Shown here piece after piece: positions 1 through 10,341 of a stretch of 64,000 bases of DNA (positions within the stretch are counted from its first letter, which is position 1; each line of letters starts with the position of its first letter). Where the stretch lies: assembly GCA_021307315.1 (NCBI GenBank), contig JAJSPD010000021.1:496001-560000 (forward strand), given 5' to 3'. Source of the DNA: Bisporella sp. PMI_857. Taxonomy: Eukaryota; Ascomycota; Leotiomycetes; Helotiales; Helotiaceae. Made by a program: the position numbers and the translations under genes. Below the pieces are notes generated by a model that made no database searches, had not been told where the DNA came from, and saw only the letters and a program-made list of their open reading frames with translations.

Positions 1-1893
1 AGTGATTAAATACATACACTTGATGAACTCTACTACGACTTGGAACATGATGGTCTCAATAAGACATTCTAGCAGAGACGGAACCGTAGGTACCCCGTCT
101 ACTATTGGGGGTGACGAGTCTGTCTGGAAAAGCAACTCAGAGTCAGCTACCAAGCAAGAGGAGTTGTCTAATTGATTTGAATTGAGACTGTCAATGAAGT
201 CATTAGAGGATAATATCCGTGCTCCGTGATCTGGCGGGTGTGTAGTTAAGACGACTTCTGGTGGACCTGTCGTTGACGTAATATCTGGCAGGTGCTTCTC
301 AAACGTTGTGTCTATGTTATTTTCTAATTGTGGATCATTTAAATTCAAAAAATCTGCGAACATAAAGTCGTCATTCGTACTAGTTTCCTGCAAGAGCCCC
401 GCGATATAGTCATGCAATCCGTAGTTGTCAGGCTGACTATCTAAGCCGTGGCAGGTGCCTGGATCCTCCAAAGCTGACTGCATACTGTTCTTAAAGTCGT
501 AGCAGTCTGCAGCCTGCGTTCTTTCGAGGAAGTTAAGGTCCGAGGGTGTAATCATGCCATATGATAACATTGATGATGGAACATAGAGATGCCCAGCCGA
601 GCCGTTGCAAGTCTGCCCAATATCCATCTTGTCCTGGTGCAGCTCTTGAGTCAGTATCGAAGTGATATCTTTCTTTGAATGTCCTTTGAAGAAGCAAATC
701 TCAGGCCATAATATTTGGACAGCCTAGTCGTAGATTAGTCTATCCTTTTCTTTCTTGATAGCCAGTCGCCATCGATCAGTGTCAGTCAGAACCTGAACAC
801 CTTCCATCCTACCATGGTTTTGGAGTAGCTTTGATACAACATAGGACAAACAAGTGAAAGCAAAGATTTCCTTTAAAGATCGAGGCGCTTGGCCATCAAG
901 CACATCTCCAAAAGTGTTTATGCCTGCATCAAGCATTCCTTTAGGACTACCATACAATCGTCTCAACATTTTAATCCCTCGAGAGCTGTGGCTGCTAGTA
1001 AGTTTAAGGAATTTCATATAGTGAAGTCTAGATGATAAGCGTAGTTCCTGTAGTGTTGCCCATTGAGATTTCTGGGGAAGTTTCTTGGTAGTCATTGGTG
1101 GCTTGTTCATATAAGGCGGAGTCTCCTGTAAAAGAACTTCGGGTGTTGAAGATAGCGACATGCTCTCTCCATACTGCTGCGCCTCACAACTCTCCTCGTC
1201 GTATGCATGCTTCGGGGTTGGTCCATTTACAACGGGATTCGAGTGCTCTTGGGCCAGGTTCGGTATATGAGAACACTCGCTTTGTAGCTCTGGCAAGTCA
1301 CAATCCGTGTCTGAATAGTCAAATGAGATCTCACAGGAGGTGCCGTTGGCCTCAGTTAATGAAGGAAGCGTTGCATCAGGGAAGAGTTCATTCGAGTAAG
1401 GATAACTGAAATCAAAGCTGTGGACGAATGGCGATGGAGTTGAATATACAGGTGATATATCTGACTGCTGAGGACCCGTGTCCAATGACTTTTCGCTACC
1501 ATCGCAAATTGGCGAGGGTAGACTAACGGCGTTACGACGAACCCGACGTAAAGGTGAGCCCACTGACTCCTCGTTATCATTGTAGATTGGTGAGGGAAGA
1601 CTAAAAGAGTTACGTCGACGACGATGTAAGGGTGTCTCGACAGTCGGCTGGTCGAATGTATCCAGGTAGTTAACCCCAGCTTGAAGACCATCTATTTCAC
1701 AGCGAATCCTGTTGGCGCCAAACCTATATCCTTTGACATTGTTCTCTTCAGTTGGCCGTCCCCCGACAGGATAGACGCGGAATGACGCAAATTCAAATGG
1801 ACGAACTTTTGCCGCTGATCTGTAGCAGCTGCAGACAGCGTACTCACATCTCCCACATGTACTGTAAGTACGCAGAAAATGTGCACTTGAAAC
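1..1893 (-). CDS. Uncharacterised fungal protein, partial at window edge, interrupted by an in-frame TAG
   Basis: I do not recognise this gene. The frame is open from an ATG at 1893 (a non-ATG extension reaches 1962) to a TAG at 724-726. It then stays open in the same frame to base 1, where it leaves the window. The N-terminus is cysteine-rich (CGRCEYAVCSC). A roughly 25-residue serine/arginine segment follows in two tandem copies, each holding SLPSPI. Ser/Thr/Pro-rich sequence leads to a denser block just before the TAG (CLSYVVSKLLQNHGRMEG ... RWRLAIKKEKDRLIYD). After the TAG the peptide continues AVQILWPEI, as if one glutamine codon (CAG) had become TAG. A 69-base phase-0 intron ending in that TAG is formally possible, but its donor (GTTCTG) is weak. 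Alternatives are a pseudogene, readthrough, or a sequencing error. The downstream 720 bases are acidic and Asp/Asn-rich, with no domain I can name. Confidence 0.5.
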
Positions 1894-2323
1894 CATTGAG
1901 AAATACAGGGGATAGCGATTAAACCCTAGAGCATAGGCAAACCGTGTGATTGGGGCCCCCAAAAATTGGCATTCTCCACGGCGTAGTGAAAAGTGATGAG
2001 AGAGGTGGATGACAGGAAAGCTGCCTGGCAGCGAGCGTGGCCATGCTTTATTGTCCTCACAGCCCCTGAGAGGACAAATGGTGTTCCTGGCGGCCTAGTT
2101 CGAGTTTGCCTCATCAACCTTGAGACTGATGGGAGGACTTTTTACCTGGGGCTGCAGGCATTCATGCATGAGCGTCAGGTAACATGATCAAGATTTGAAA
2201 GCTGGATGCTTGTGCCGCTTACGATGTTACCTCTGCAATTCTCTCTCTCCATACCTCCGGATTCTTCAATCGTTTCAAAGCCTGCGCGGATGAAGAGCCA
2301 GATCATGCTCTCGATGACCAAGA
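1894..2323. other. Intergenic, no gene seen
   Basis: This segment lies between the start of the cysteine-rich gene and the transposon. Short open frames exist on both strands (1993-2187 and its antisense), but none has coding character that I can support. It must hold the promoter of the minus-strand gene. Confidence 0.4.
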
Positions 2324-2331
2324 TTCCTTTA

Positions 2332-2415
2332 ACGGCAAATATCTCATATACCACAAAAAAGTGGTCATATATCTGATATACCATACTTTTTTTGACGAAT
2401 ATCTCAAATACCATC
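2332..2415 (+). repeat. Left terminal inverted repeat of the MITE
   Basis: It pairs with 3025-3108 in inverted orientation. Two shorter motifs, a CATATACCAC-type and a GATATACCAT-type decamer, alternate inside it. Confidence 0.85.
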
Positions 2416-2659
2416 TTTTGTTTCTTGGCGCAAATGTATGGTATTTGAGATATTTATTGACTAAATGATGGTATATAAGAAACACTTATATATCTCATAT
2501 ACCATTATTTTGTCGCGACACGCTACAGCAATACAACACACGCAGCAGCGAACGTTATAGCAATAGTATTACTATAAAGTGTATTACTGCAGTATGTATT
2601 TTATTGCTACAATATGTATTATGTAGCTATAACATATATTGTATTGCTATAGCGTATGT

Positions 2660-2835
2660 TACGACACTTTGTAGCAATACACGCTGTAGCAACACGCTGT
2701 AGCAACACGCTGTAGCGACACATGCTGTAGCGACACACGCTGTAACGACACATGCTGTAGCGACATACGCTGTAACGACACATGCTGTAGCGACACACGC
2801 TGTAGTAATGCAACACACGCTGTAGCAATACAATA
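2660..2835. repeat. 13-15 bp minisatellite inside the MITE
   Basis: About ten tandem units of the form ACAC[AG][CT]GCTGTA[AG]CG run head to tail. The 13-base form (ACACGCTGTAGCA) precedes alternating 15-base forms with ACACATGCTGTAGCG and ACACACGCTGTAACG. Degenerate relatives continue outward to about 2515 and 2960 (ACACGCTACAGC, TACAGCGTGTGT). The open frames through the array are translations of the repeat, not genes. Confidence 0.85.
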
Positions 2836-3024
2836 TATACTATACAATACAAACTATATTAATACTATTGTTATAGCGTGTGTAGTATTACTACAGTGTA
2901 TGTTGTTACAGCGTGTGTCGCTGTAGTGCAAGTCGTTCCAGCGTGTATTACAGGCTTTACAGTAAGTGTTGACGAATATCTGATATACCACACATTTGTT
3001 GACATATATCTCATATACCATAAA

Positions 3025-3108
3025 AGTGGTATATGAGATATTCGTCAAAAAAAGTATGGTATATCAGATATATGGCCACTTTTTTGTGGTATATGAGATA
3101 TTTGCCGT
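3025..3108 (-). repeat. Right terminal inverted repeat of the MITE
   Basis: It is the reverse complement of 2332-2415 with a few substitutions. It ends in TTTGCCGT next to the target-site duplication at 3109-3115. Confidence 0.85.
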
Positions 3109-3115
3109 TCCTTTA

Positions 3116-3742
3116 ATCATAAAAAAGAACTGGAGCCAGCTTGTCGAGGATGAAACCCAGCTAGGACACCACTTATCCACCTGGTCAGCATTTCATCTCA
3201 AGGTTTCAATTATCCTACCGCTCACACAGATGACATCACTTGTGCTCCAGCTTTATATAAACAATATTTGTCTTTTATATGCACTTGTGTCACGTGATCT
3301 AAATTGTCCTCCAACCTCTGTCCTCTAACCAACTATTCTGTTGCCACGCGAGAAGTCATTGCTGCTGTCCTCCAGCTCCAGTAAATATAATTCTCTAACA
3401 CCTTTCCATTAAATTTGATGTGCTGGACATTGTCCTCTTGCCCCTTGTTATTGCCATCCTCTCAATATGAAATAGTGTCCTCCAGTTCGAGTCTACTTAA
3501 AGAGCCAAAATACCCTAAACTTCCTCTATGAAATATCATGATGCTTTTTCACCAATAAAGAAATTATACCATCGTTTCTACTCAACCTCTGGTTTTACTG
3601 TTAGTTTTCCAGAAATTGTCGCCTTACTTGCATCATTAGACCACAAGAAGCATTAAGCTTTGCGAGGGACATCTTCTCGAAGTTGTTGTTACCAACCCCT
3701 ATTGTGAATGCAAATCCGCTCTCAGTTCATTAGAACCGCACT
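3116..3742. other. Intergenic with recurring TGTCCTC motif
   Basis: No gene seen. The heptamer TGTCCTC recurs five times between about 3305 and 3482, usually followed by CA or TA. This segment directly precedes the small spliced ORF at 3743 and could be its upstream region. Confidence 0.35.
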
Positions 3743-4058
3743 ATGCCCCCAAAATCGACCAGTCCATTCACATATGATAAGGGCTCAATGCCTTCAACTT
3801 CCAGAAATCTGAGGTACGTGTGATCCGCCTTCGTTGTAGGGGTCGATTATTTATATGATATATCCTATTAGTTATCATACAACCCAAATAACAACAAGCT
3901 CTGCTTCTGATCAGGCGCCGATGTCTTCGCGGGTTGATAACTCTTCAACGCCTGTGTCTATGTTGGATCGGTGGGCGTATGAAATCGATAAGCAGGAGTT
4001 GACCTTTGCGGAGCGGCTGGAGAAGCAGAATTGGGAGGCCAAGAAGCCCAGGCTCTAG
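3743..4058 (+). CDS. Small spliced hypothetical protein, about 76 aa
   Basis: I do not recognise this protein. Exon 1 (3743-3813) starts at ATG and reads MPPKSTSPFTYDKGS. It ends at a good donor, GTACGT. Exon 2 begins at 3899, after an AAG acceptor, and runs to TAG at 4056-4058. The 71-base first exon leaves two bases (AG) that join C to make Ser, so phase is kept. The second exon is strongly coding-like (MLDRWAYEIDKQELTFAERL, then EKQNWEAKKPRL) and reads as a short charged amphipathic helix. No signal peptide or membrane segment is seen. It may be a longer or differently spliced gene; the 85-base intron is inferred. Confidence 0.5.
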
Positions 4059-4560
4059 GCTGGTCATTATAAGAGACCATAGTCATAGCTGTATGCAAGT
4101 ATCTGCGTATATTAACATAGCACGATTCCCATCCGCCTCTATATTGAGCTTCGAGTGTTTTTAGCACGTCTCCATAAAGAGACATAATTTACTTGAAACT
4201 TGTGCCGATGCTAGAGAACAATCATGATAGACAAATCTCTCGACAAAATTTACCAGAGGATGCTTTGTCACATTGAAAATATCTCCATAATTCCAACTTC
4301 TTTGGCTGTTTGTTCTCGTGGACAACATCTTGAACACTTCTATGAAGAACTCGTGATTTAGAAAAACCTATCTGGCTAGTTCTTGACTTCTTTGTTCCAT
4401 GTTATATACAATTTAAATGAATAAAAAATATGTACTTTGCTTTAATTAAGCAGAACAACAGCCAACTATATCCTTTCCAGAATGGACTTAAATATATGAA
4501 GCCTCGACCAAGAAACCAACGGTGAACTGAAATTATATCAGCCTTGCTCTTTGAGGGGGA
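4059..4560. other. Intergenic between converging genes, no gene seen
   Basis: AT-rich sequence between the 3' ends of the small plus-strand ORF and the minus-strand aminopeptidase gene. It presumably holds both 3' UTRs. Confidence 0.4.
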
Positions 4561-5914
4561 TCAGTCGAACTTCCTTACCTTAGAATGTCGTAGAATAGCA
4601 TCAAAGCTGATGGTGGAATAAGCCTGTTCTTGTTAGTAGAAGACCAGTTGATGATACCAGATACTTACATCTTGAGAAGAGTGAATATACGGGTCTGAAG
4701 TGGCCATGACTTCATCACAGACATACGAGGCAGCTACCAAGAGTAAGCATAAATATTCCCACCACCAGTTAATTTTTTCGGTGCCCAACACTTACGGAAA
4801 CCATTAGAATACGCACTAGCGTGGTCCGAGCATCCATATCCACAAGCATCCGTGGTATAGGCGAGCCCAGTGTATTGAACCACATTCTTCCGTACGTATG
4901 CCACGAGCCCAGAGTCGGAGTAGTCGGTGTATACGCTGACTTTCCCGCTGGGAGAGTATCCCGTCATGTCTTGGACGACAACAGCGAGGACGGTTTTCCC
5001 TGCAGAAGCATACGACCTAAACACATCGGCGGAGCCCAAGAGACCCCCTTCTTCACCACCGTAGAAATGGAATTCAATCGTATTCTTGGGCGCAAACTTG
5101 GCGTTTGCGAGCACACGAAGGGCGTCCATTTGCGTCACAACACCAGATCCATTATCGTCAGCTCCTGGTCCTCTGGCAGTCGAGGAGCCTCCGGTAGAGT
5201 CGTAGTGAGCTCCCACGATAACTAATATGGACGAGTCAGGCTGTGTTATTCCTTACTGACCAGAAAAACAACTTACCCAGGTTCGAGCTTGTGCCTGGAA
5301 TTTTGACAATAATTGATGGCTGGGAGAATGAGTGCGCAAACGTAGTTACCGTTATGGCGCTGTTAACAGAAGCGATACTCTGGAGTTCGCTCAAAAGCCA
5401 TGTTCCTGCTTGAGTTCCGTAGGTAGATCTGTAGTAACGGTTATAGAAGCTGAGTTGTTAGTGTATATCTTCCCATTTCTAGATACGGAGCATACTTGGT
5501 CAAAGTCAACAACCAACTTTTAGGGCCAGTTTGACTCAAGTTGGCAATCAAAGCATTTGCCTCAGTTTGACGGGTTAAAGTCGTGGGGTAGGTCACAGCA
5601 GCGACTGAAACTAATTCATCTTGAGCAGTAGAAAGCCTCGCAAGTGTGGTGTCATTCTAGTCTTGTGAGAGGTTGAGCTTGGATTAGGCAAATTTACGCA
5701 CAGTGATATCGGTGATGTCAATAAAGCCAATTTTTTTTGCAACGTAGTTCGTGAGTTTCTCTTCTTCAGTTACCCAGGTTCCTGGATCAGCTTCGGAAGT
5801 TTTAATCAGGCGCAAATCTGTGTAAAAAGGCTTAACGAATTTATTCGTGGCTGGAACTGCTGCAATCAAAGTCGCAGAGGCAGTTAGTGCCGAAAGTATT
5901 GAAACGTAATGCAT
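4561..5914 (-). CDS. lap1: Secreted leucine aminopeptidase (M28 zinc metallopeptidase, LAP1-like), about 366 aa, six exons
   Basis: The enzyme removes N-terminal residues, preferably Leu, from peptides outside the cell. Exons, all in phase, are 5914-5702, 5656-5496, 5449-5277, 5221-4796, 4733-4669 and 4623-4561. The ATG at 5914 was chosen because it opens a signal peptide (MHYVSILSALTASATLIAAV); an upstream in-frame start would bury it. A propeptide-like region follows, then LTNFYNRYYRS, a family landmark. The co-catalytic zinc ligands of the M28 fold are all visible: His in VGAHYDS (about 188), Asp in ADDNGSG (about 204-205), the Glu pair in GGEEGGLLGS (about 239-240), Asp in VQDMTGY (about 267) and His in CSDHASAY (about 316). 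Two Cys next to that last motif (CGYGC) could form a disulfide. The C-terminus has PYIHSSQD, as in family members. The gene looks intact. Confidence 0.93.
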
Positions 5915-8458
5915 TTTTGGGCAGAAGCTCGAGAGAGTCGTGAAGATCAAACAGCCGAGATATCTTCTTGAACATATATAAATCCAGATCTTCTGATCTT
6001 GCCTGTAGGATCGGCCACGCAACCCCACAATCTAGGCAATGCTCCGGCCACCACTCAGTAAGGGTGTAATATGTACCACCAATCCACGTACTCTTGTACC
6101 TTCCTAATTTACGGCAATGATTTAACAGGAGTGCCTGGCGGCAGTTGCCGCATAGGTTTTAGCCATGACCTTCCTTTTAAATACATCCCGCTATTATCTG
6201 GATGGACATTATGATATGCATGTTGAACTTGGCGATTACTTGGCATCTCTTCGGTGGCTTTTGTGATTGCACAGTGGGATAACTTGGCACGGCATTGAAC
6301 TCTCGGTAAGGTAGGAGGGTATGCGACTACGTAGGCAATTTGCCCACTATGCATATGGCCGCTGATAAGTACCGGCGATGAAAAATGGTCCAACCGCATC
6401 GCTTCCATCTACTTGGGATATTAGCTCAAAGCATCTTACCCAAGCTCCCCTTGTGTTTCACGAATTAAAAGATGTTTTACTCGGCTATACCTTAACTAGT
6501 TACTTTGATAGGGTTACTCCAGTAGGCAGATTAGTTTTGGATGCGTACACTATTTTGCTTCTAGAAGGATCATAATTCTCTGGTCCAACATGGAGGTTTC
6601 AGATTGCGAATGGTGTGGACAGAAGCAAGCCTCCATTCCGTCAGGAAGATACAAAGAGCCAGAATCGCTACACACAATAACCCAGTAAAATTCGTATTTT
6701 TGGTCTAAAGGTTAAAATCTGAAGCACAACTCTTAGAGCTGCTGGTAATTGAAGGTGTCGGCTTAGATATCTTACAAGTCGCTGAACGAAGCGTGTTAAC
6801 CCTGAAATTGGTGAATCTTGTCCACATTCAAATGTCCTTAGTATGCGGGTGACTACATGCAGCTCTGAATTTGTCTTCTTAATCCATCGTGTACCAACTT
6901 CCTCTCCAATCCTAGATGGCTCCGAAGCTGTTGTGTGGCAAATTTCAGTAGTACTTGCGTTACAAATATATACGCGCAATAAAAATGCCAGGTAAGAGAC
7001 TCAAAAGGAGTATGCGATGATAAATTTCCAAAATTGGACTGATTTTGCAGCTTAAGCCAATTGAATTTCATAGCTGTTAATGCTCCAATCAGGCGAACAC
7101 AACTCTGCGAGCATATTTTGATTGATTTCTGTAAGAGGAAAGGAACAGAATTGCCAGCTGAAGTAATATTTAAACAGCATTGTGCTCGTAAAAAGTCTGT
7201 CTCACGATTCAATCACGATCAAAAGAAGCTGAAGCTGCTGAAGATTGACAGTGTAATGCCACGTGACTTATACATCGCTTCTCTGCGTGTACTTACTCCA
7301 TAGAACAAAGCTGAAGGCTAGGAAGCCAAGAGATCATTCCTCAGACAACGAGTCAAAGAACTCAGGAGAATAAACGAGACTTTGTGCATATCTAACTGTC
7401 GATGGTCTCTATGGCAATTGATGGTGGCCGTCGAGGTATCTCTATTCCTCCGATTAGGTACCGACAACCACCTAAGTCATTCAATTTGCTACGAAGAGCT
7501 GAGAATAATTTATCACAAGATTGGTCATTTTCAAATATTAGCTTCAATATACCACTAGGATTTAATTGTCTAGGTCCTCGGCTCCGAGATGTATGTGGAA
7601 TGTCCGTCCATCTTTGAAAGAGTAGCGCTGTAGCCTTATTTTATGGCCAAGAACTTAAAGGTAACGTCAACATATGGCTTAGACATCAACGCAGCTCATA
7701 GTATCTCGTTGAAATTCGATATCAGCGAACGAAAATGTTATGTGAAGCTTGGTGACTTTTATGTTAGCTTATGAGTTTGAATGTGAGTTTTGGGCACCAT
7801 GAAGCAACGAGGTCAGAAGAAAGGTACTTTGCAGTTATCTCCATTCCTCGACAGCGTTTAGGGATTTCCAGTTGGTCATGCGCCAACTTTCAGGAATCGT
7901 AGCTAGACATACACTGGCTGGGCACTCCTCGACTAGTAAACCCGTCACGCTTGGAAGGAGAGGAATACATTTAAACGTGATGATGAGGAATATTCAGCAG
8001 AATTTGTGGTGCTATCTGTTGCTTCAGGGTTATTGTCGATTATAATTTATCTTTTAGTTCATATTCTTGCCGGACACCATAATATTGAGGGTCGACTGCA
8101 ATATTCCGTGCCATGAGCTCTGCAAGTGAATGATCAAGAGAGCCTAGGCATTTGACAGAAAGAGTAGCTTTAGACTTTTTGGAATAAACCATTAATAATC
8201 ATGAAATTCTTTTTCCTAAAATAAATTCTTGTAACACATGGTAATGAGATTGTATACTCTATTTTAGTGCATATACTTTTGGCTGTTCACTTGACTCGAA
8301 CATAGATGTGGAGTCAAGCTCCCCTGCCAAGGGTTGCGGGTGCACAACATCTTTCTTGGTGCATGACGTCAACCAAGAAATTGACCGTCGTCCGTATCAC
8401 TTTCTTTCTGAAGACCAAATAAAACGAAATATCCTGCCAAACAATTCCTTTTGGAAGC
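5915..8458. other. 2.5-kb AT-rich gene-poor interval
   Basis: No gene that I can support. Short frames exist on both strands. The minus-strand frame at 6668-6979 (with EEVGTRWIKKTNSELHVV) and the plus-strand frame at 7402-7617 look mildly protein-like, but neither has a recognisable domain or a clear exon partner. They may be relics of decayed genes. The right end must hold the promoter of the phosphatase gene at 8459. Confidence 0.35.
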
Positions 8459-9886
8459 ATGCTCCTTCCATTTGCTTTAACAGCATTGGCAACTTGTGCG
8501 GTAGCCTTACAAATTCCTCTTTTCCCACAGTCGCATTCGGAGGGATATAAATTTGATCCTTTGCTTCATCTTCCTGGGATATCGCCTTATTTCGATGCTA
8601 TCGGCGCAGGACTCAATCATAGAGCACCAAGGGATTGTGAGGTGATAGCAGCATCCTATTTAGTTCGCCATGCAGCTATATATGCAAACGACAAAGATTA
8701 CAGGAATTATATCGAGCCGTTCATCAAAAAGCTCAATAGCACGCTGATGCCAACATCAGGGAAGAGGAGGAAAGGCTGGACCGGCCCGTTGGCCTTTTTC
8801 GCAAAATGGGAGAACCCAATCGACGATGCTGACAATCAATTAGAGCAGATAACCCCTCAGGGCATTAAAGATTCTAAGAAAGTCGGCAAGCGTCTATTGT
8901 CTCGCTACCCTGAGCTGGTACCCACTACCAAGAAGATATATGCAGACACAAAGTCACGCACCAAAGATACGGCAGAAGCGTTCATCCAAGCCTTTCCACA
9001 ATCTGTCGAAGTTGTTGAAATTGGAAAGAACCGCTCTTCATTCCACTCACAAGATCCACATAAGGCGTGCAAGGCCTTCTCGAAAGAACCAGGAGATGGA
9101 GAATTCAAAACGTTTATGCTAAAATACACAGCACCTGTGATTGCGCGTTTGCAGCCATTCTCGCCTGTGGAGCTAGTGGAGGCGGATATAATGGGTCTTC
9201 AACAATTGTGTGGCTACGAATCTTCGATCACAGGCAAGAAATCATCGATCTGTGGAGTATTCACTGATGACGAGTGGATGGCTTATGAATACGCATGGGA
9301 TTTGAAATACTCATATATGGTTGGCCATGGTAACCCGTTATCGCCATACCTCGGCTTTCCATGGTTAAACACCACTGCGCAATTATTCGAGAACTTTCAA
9401 GATGGTACTGAGGATGACGATGGTCAGAGATTCTTTCTGTCTTTCACCCACCGTGAGGTGCCGCCCTTCATTGCCACTGCGTTGGGCTTGTTCAATAGCT
9501 CCAATGCAGCAGCTGAGGAGTTTCCAACTGACAAGGTCAACTGGTCACGAAGTTGGAAAATGGCCGAACTAATTCCGTTCCTCGGCCACGTTGGCATCGA
9601 GAAGCTGACATGTACACGACAGGGTGGAAGGCTAGGTGAGTTAAAGAAAGACAAGAACATGTATGTAAGGATTATCGCCAACAGTGCACCACGTCCTATA
9701 CCAGCATGCCAGGACGGTCCAGGTGCGAGCTGCAAGTTCGAAGGCTTTCTGGCGCTGGTTAAGGAAGGTATGAGTGTATATGGAGATTACGACGGAATTT
9801 GTGGTAATAAGGAAGCCAGGGATAGTGAGGATTTTGTAAGGAAAGAGCTACGATGTGGAAATATAGATGTTAAGTACCGCTTTTGA
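8459..9886 (+). CDS. Secreted histidine phosphatase superfamily protein (acid phosphatase/phytase-like), 475 aa
   Basis: A single uninterrupted exon. The N-terminus (MLLPFALTALATCAVALQIP) is a signal peptide. The branch-2 histidine acid phosphatase layout is visible. The catalytic-His motif lies near residue 75 as YLVRHAAIYAND, where the family normally has RHG-x-R-x-P. The proton-donor region near residue 330 is FTHREVPPF, occupying the place of the usual HD or HE pair. Between them lie the alpha-domain, ADTKSRTKDTAEAF (resembling the arginine loop after strand 2) and several Cys likely to form disulfides (CGYESS, ICGVF). N-glycosylation sequons (NST, NRS, NTT, NSS, NWS) fit a secreted protein. 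The RHA variant and loss of the second Arg make substrate and even activity uncertain. Relatives hydrolyse phosphomonoesters or phytate. Confidence 0.85.
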   Translation: MLLPFALTALATCAVALQIPLFPQSHSEGYKFDPLLHLPGISPYFDAIGAGLNHRAPRDCEVIAASYLVRHAAIYANDKDYRNYIEPFIKKLNSTLMPTSGKRRKGWTGPLAFFAKWENPIDDADNQLEQITPQGIKDSKKVGKRLLSRYPELVPTTKKIYADTKSRTKDTAEAFIQAFPQSVEVVEIGKNRSSFHSQDPHKACKAFSKEPGDGEFKTFMLKYTAPVIARLQPFSPVELVEADIMGLQQLCGYESSITGKKSSICGVFTDDEWMAYEYAWDLKYSYMVGHGNPLSPYLGFPWLNTTAQLFENFQDGTEDDDGQRFFLSFTHREVPPFIATALGLFNSSNAAAEEFPTDKVNWSRSWKMAELIPFLGHVGIEKLTCTRQGGRLGELKKDKNMYVRIIANSAPRPIPACQDGPGASCKFEGFLALVKEGMSVYGDYDGICGNKEARDSEDFVRKELRCGNIDVKYRF

Positions 9887-10341
9887 TGAGTAATACTAGT
9901 TTTAGACAAATCAGCGTCCTGGATGGCACAAATATTGTCATTCAGATGATATATTACACAGAGTGATTTTAAGGACTAAGTCAAATTTGAATGTTCTGCT
10001 TTTCAATGATACTTTGATATATACAAAAAGCCCATGAGTGCATGAGACTTTCTTTGTCACCAAGGAAACACTTACCTTGATATTGCGGAGGAATCATATG
10101 AAACTTGAATGTTCCATTTTGCAATGATTCTTGGAGTCGTCCGAAAATCCTATGATGCGTGAAAATTGTTTGTTTGAAAATTCATTCATGTCAATACATG
10201 CAGGTGAGGTTCGGTCTATCTAAGTCTTTCTGACATACAAGCCCACCAATCTCCACTTCTATTCACCATCAAGTTCGGATTCAAATCCTCCTACCAAATC
10301 TATTTATTTTTTTACCCTATCTAAAACCCACCAAAGCCATC
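9887..10341. other. Intergenic with a degenerate direct duplication
   Basis: No gene seen. About 65 bases starting near 9984 (TTTGAATGTTCTGCTTTTCA) recur in diverged form starting near 10104 (CTTGAATGTTCCATTTTGCA), a period of about 120 bases. Confidence 0.45.

Larger units (their letters stand above)
2332..3108. mobile_element. MITE-like non-autonomous DNA transposon with about 84-bp terminal inverted repeats
   Basis: The left end (2332 to about 2415) and the reverse complement of the right end (about 3025 to 3108) match over about 84 bases with only a few differences. Both begin ACGGCAAATATCTCATATAC. Just outside, TCCTTTA occurs on both sides (2325-2331 and 3109-3115), or eight bases (TTCCTTTA) if the terminal base is assigned differently. 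This is a target-site duplication. Extra copies of the 15-mer ATATCTCATATACCA or its variants lie in both orientations inside each end (near 2435, 2466, 2489, 2974 and 3006), like subterminal transposase-binding repeats. The 777-bp element has no credible ORF. A 7-8 bp duplication would suit a hAT-like source, but the termini are not enough to assign a superfamily. Confidence 0.85.

Noticed and set aside
2660..2835. CRISPR-like array
   Set aside because: Units are contiguous 13-15-mers without unique spacers, and the host is a fungus.
2619..2852. Overlapping minus-strand ORFs with repeated Cys-Arg-Tyr-Ser or Ala-Cys-Val-Ala units
   Set aside because: These are three-frame translations of the 15-base minisatellite inside the MITE. 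Period divisible by three keeps all frames open.
7402..7617. Patatin-like phospholipase start (IDGG-x-RG)
   Set aside because: Only a few residues resemble the oxyanion motif, the third Gly is missing and no lipase GXSXG motif follows.
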